From contig NZ_RFLW01000001.1 of NCBI RefSeq assembly GCF_003719295.1, positions 372,001 through 436,000 on the forward strand: DNA of 64,000 nucleotides, written 5' to 3'. The notes beneath the pieces were generated by a model. The model worked only from the letters and a program-made list of their open reading frames with translations, was not told where the DNA came from and made no database searches. The stretch is from Haliea alexandrii. Its GTDB lineage: Bacteria > Pseudomonadota > Gammaproteobacteria > Pseudomonadales > Halieaceae. Position 1 is the first letter of the stretch; every line of letters begins with the position of its first letter. The position numbers were made by a program, and so were the translations under genes. Shown here in pieces: positions 61,457 through 64,000 of the stretch.

Positions 61457-63409
61457 ATGTCTCGTTCTCTACCAGTCGCCGTCGAGCGCCTGATTCGACC
61501 GCTTTGGCTTTTTCTGTTCGGCGGCCTCTTGCTGACCACCGGCAGTCGCCTGGGCCTCATGTTGTGGCAGGCAGGGCGTATCGATGACGCGTCCACCGCG
61601 CTCACCGTGCTCGGTTTCGGTGTGCGTATCGACCTGGTGATGCTCTGCTACTGGCTGATTCCCGCGGTGCTGCTGTTACTGGCCCTGCCTTGCCGCTACC
61701 GCCGTGCACCGATGCATCTCTGGCTGGCGGCAGGCTGGGGATTGCTGGCGTTCATGGAGGCGGTTACACCGGGTTTTATTGCCCAGTACGATCTGCGCCC
61801 CAACCGGCTGTTTGTTGAATACCTGCAGTACCCGCAGGAAGTGTTCGGTATGTTGCTGGGTGGTTTTCAGCTGGAACTGGCGTGCGGCCTGCTGGTGTTA
61901 CTGGCGGCTCCCTGCGTGGCGTATGTCACCCTGCGACAGTTTGCGCGCTCCGATGGAAAGCCCGCGGCGCTCGGCGTGCGGTTGGTGGTCATCGTGGTAC
62001 TGCTACCGCTGCTGGTGCTCGGTGCCCGGGGTACGCTGCGTCACCGGCCCATCAACCCGGGCTTCACCGCCTTCAGCAGCGATGCCCTGCTCAATGACCT
62101 TACCCTGAATTCGCTCTATTCGGTGGCCTGGGCCGTGCGCGCCATGGGTAGCGAAATCGATGCCTCCCGGCTCTATCCCCAGCTGCCCGACGCTGTGGTG
62201 TTTGCCGAAGTGCGCAAGGCCACAGGCCTGCCCGAGACGCAGTTTCTGTCGCCCCGCTATCCCACCTGGCACGAACAGAAGCCTTCGGTAGCGGCACCGC
62301 GATTGCGCAACCTGGTGATTGTGCTCGAAGAAAGTCTGGGCGCGCAGTACGTGGGAACGCTGGGCGGCGACACGCTCACGCCGTCTTTCGATGCGCTGGC
62401 GGAAACCGGTTGGCTGCTGGAGGAACTCTACGCCACCGGGACCCGTTCTGTGCGCGGCATTGAAGCGGTGGTGACGGGGTTTGTACCCACGCCCGCGCGC
62501 AGCGTGGTGAAGCTGCCGCGCTCACAGCAGGACTTCTTTACACTCGCCTCCCTGTTTGGCACACGCGGCTACGACACCTCGTTCATCTATGGCGGCGAGG
62601 GCCATTTTGACAACATGGCGAGTTTCTTTCTTGGTAACGGCTTTCAGCGGGTTGTTGACCGACGGCACTATGAAAACCCCGAGTTCATGGGTTCCTGGGG
62701 CGTGTCCGATGGCGACCTCATGCGCAAGGCGCACGATGAGTTCACCCGCCTGCATGCGGAGGGCAAGCCCTTCTTCAGCCTGGTGTTCAGCTCATCCAAC
62801 CACACACCGTATGACTACCCGACGGATGCGATAACGCCGGTAGAGCTGCCCGCGAACACCAAGCGCAACGCTATCCGCTACGCCGATCACGCCCTCGGCG
62901 AGTTCTTTGCCCTCGCCCGGGACAGTGGTTACTGGGACGACACCCTGTTCCTAATTGTGGCGGATCACGATGACCGCGTTTTTGGGCGCCAGCTGGTGCC
63001 GATTGAACATTTCAGGATACCGGGCCTGATTATCGGCAAAGGCATTGTGCCGCGGCGTGATCCGCGGGTGGTGAGCCAGATTGACCTGCCCCCAACTCTG
63101 CTCTCCCTGCTGGGCATTGCATCGCAGCACCCCATGGTGGGTCACGATATCACCATGCTACCTGATGCCTACGAGGGCCGCGCCATCATGCAATACGGGG
63201 CAAACCAGGCGTATTGGCGGGGGCAGGAGGTGGTAGTCACTCAGCCCGAGCGCCCCGTCACCACCTATCACTTCGACCGGGAAAGCTTTTCCCTGACTCC
63301 CGCGCCGGCAAATCCCGACCTCGAACGCGAGGCACTCGCTCACGCGCTGTGGGGCAGCCTCGCCTACCGGCGCGGTTTGTATCCCCCACCTATCAACGGA
63401 GAAGACTAG
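61457..63409 (+). CDS. LTA synthase-family sulfatase (phosphoglycerol transferase-like)
   Basis: 650 residues from ATG 61457 (AGGA ribosome site); the frame is open into the eptA end. Five N-terminal helices and an extracytoplasmic sulfatase domain with LEESLGAQYVG (metal Glu), predicted nucleophile Thr 329 in GTRSVRGIEAV, SSSNHTPYDYP and VADHDDRVFG (metal Asp-His). Gram-negative members transfer phosphoglycerol from phosphatidylglycerol to glucans or other acceptors, releasing diacylglycerol; the acceptor here is unknown. Confidence 0.88.
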   Translation: MSRSLPVAVERLIRPLWLFLFGGLLLTTGSRLGLMLWQAGRIDDASTALTVLGFGVRIDLVMLCYWLIPAVLLLLALPCRYRRAPMHLWLAAGWGLLAFMEAVTPGFIAQYDLRPNRLFVEYLQYPQEVFGMLLGGFQLELACGLLVLLAAPCVAYVTLRQFARSDGKPAALGVRLVVIVVLLPLLVLGARGTLRHRPINPGFTAFSSDALLNDLTLNSLYSVAWAVRAMGSEIDASRLYPQLPDAVVFAEVRKATGLPETQFLSPRYPTWHEQKPSVAAPRLRNLVIVLEESLGAQYVGTLGGDTLTPSFDALAETGWLLEELYATGTRSVRGIEAVVTGFVPTPARSVVKLPRSQQDFFTLASLFGTRGYDTSFIYGGEGHFDNMASFFLGNGFQRVVDRRHYENPEFMGSWGVSDGDLMRKAHDEFTRLHAEGKPFFSLVFSSSNHTPYDYPTDAITPVELPANTKRNAIRYADHALGEFFALARDSGYWDDTLFLIVADHDDRVFGRQLVPIEHFRIPGLIIGKGIVPRRDPRVVSQIDLPPTLLSLLGIASQHPMVGHDITMLPDAYEGRAIMQYGANQAYWRGQEVVVTQPERPVTTYHFDRESFSLTPAPANPDLEREALAHALWGSLAYRRGLYPPPINGED

Positions 63410-63813
63410 TGCCGAAACCCGCGACAATCGACACAACACCGGACTACACGCCCGGGCAAGCTCCGCGCACAGGCCTTGCACGGGTGCTGAGAGCGTTTGT
63501 GCATTCCTGGCGAGGCCTGCGCTATGCATTCCGGCACGAAGCGGCTATCCGTCAGGAATGCGCGGTGCTCGCCCTGGGCTCAGTCATCGCCGTCTGTGCA
63601 GACCTGACGCCCTCCGAGGCTGCCCTGCTACTATGCAGCCTGCTTTTCCTGCTGGTCGTGGAACTGCTGAATTCCGCTGTGGAGGCAGTGGTGGATCGCG
63701 TGGGAAAGGATTATCACCCCTTGAGCGGCGCCGCCAAGGATATGGGCTCGGCGGCGGTTCTGCTGTGTTCGTTGGGGGTGGGGTTGCTGTGGGTGGTTAC
63801 GCTGGCGGGTTGA
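63409..63813 (+). CDS. dgkA: Diacylglycerol kinase
   Basis: 134 residues from GTG 63409, sharing one base with the upstream stop and preceded by GGAGAA. Small three-helix integral membrane enzyme; signature ELLNSAVEAVVDRVGKDYHP and AKDMGSAAV hold the catalytic Glu and metal ligands. An N-terminal extension of about 30 residues precedes the usual start helix. It rephosphorylates diacylglycerol released by the two upstream transferases. Confidence 0.95.
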   Translation: MPKPATIDTTPDYTPGQAPRTGLARVLRAFVHSWRGLRYAFRHEAAIRQECAVLALGSVIAVCADLTPSEAALLLCSLLFLLVVELLNSAVEAVVDRVGKDYHPLSGAAKDMGSAAVLLCSLGVGLLWVVTLAG

Positions 63814-63949
63814 CCGCAAAGTGAGAGCCCCATAGCACGGTACCTGTTATAGCCAATCGTGTCGGGCTGTTTATATACTGGGGCATCAAGGTGTGCTGAA
63901 CCTGAGCACGCATTCAGTTCCTGAACCACGCAGCTGCAGGGCCCCTTAC

Positions 63950-64000
63950 ATGTTCAGATACGACTTCTACCAAAACCATCTCCGCGCTTTGGGCATCATT
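63950..64000 (+). CDS. Start of a further gene, cut by the window end
   Basis: ATG 63950 with CAGGG eight bases before it opens a frame that is still open at 64000 (17 codons, MFRYDFYQNHLRALGII). Too short to identify. The 136-bp gap before it has a TATACT at 63874-63879 as a possible -10 box. Confidence 0.4.
   Translation, partial: MFRYDFYQNHLRALGII

Overview
The window is a GC-rich gammaproteobacterial chromosome segment centred on the replication origin. Gene order around the origin (gyrB-recF-dnaN-dnaA | oriC | rpmH-rnpA-yidD-yidC-mnmE, then mnmG-rsmG-parA-parB-atp operon-glmU-glmS) matches the Pseudomonas/Cellvibrionales arrangement. A split class II ribonucleotide reductase (NrdJa/NrdJb), a Pil-Chp chemosensory cluster and a thiolase/OB-fold pair fit a free-living, probably marine, Halieaceae-like or related bacterium. 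That placement is inference from gene content; no taxonomic marker was searched. No rRNA, tRNA, IS element or CRISPR array was seen.

Left arm (1-24.4 kb): end of a TrkH potassium transporter; a small membrane protein with an EEP-family phosphodiesterase/nuclease-like protein; the co-chaperone DjlA; glyQS and rmuC on the + strand. A - strand chemosensory cluster follows (response regulator, PilI-like CheW, minimal PilJ-like receptor, ChpA in two reading frames, ChpC-like CheW). Next come a hypothetical protein, a degenerate AAA+ regulator and nrdJb-nrdJa behind a NrdR-type operator, then a thiolase/DUF35 pair, and a MOSC protein with a TSUP transporter.

Accessory island (24.4-29.1 kb): an outer-membrane barrel protein, a seven-helix membrane-embedded AraC-type regulator, an S41-family lipoprotein peptidase and a four-helix membrane protein. 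An 88-bp collinear element lies upstream of both the barrel gene and the peptidase gene, one copy on each side of the regulator. This is the best candidate here for an undescribed regulatory/secretory unit.

Origin and core region (29.1-55.3 kb): gyrB, recF, dnaN and dnaA read leftward and rpmH onward read rightward, away from an AT-rich oriC with DnaA boxes at about 35.5-35.8 kb. Two perfect parS sites lie inside recF, and parA/parB lie 10 kb away on the other side of oriC. A second AT-rich, DnaA-box-like spacer lies between mnmE and mnmG. The complete F1Fo ATP synthase operon has a near-consensus promoter and a strong terminator, followed by glmU and glmS for UDP-GlcNAc synthesis.

Right arm (55.3-64 kb): a dedicated GAPDH with ArsJ (arsenate detoxification through 1-arseno-3-phosphoglycerate export). 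Then a two-component system, an EptA/MCR-type phosphoethanolamine transferase, an LTA-synthase-type sulfatase and diacylglycerol kinase, which together look like an envelope-remodelling module with diacylglycerol recycling. The start of one more gene is cut by the window end.
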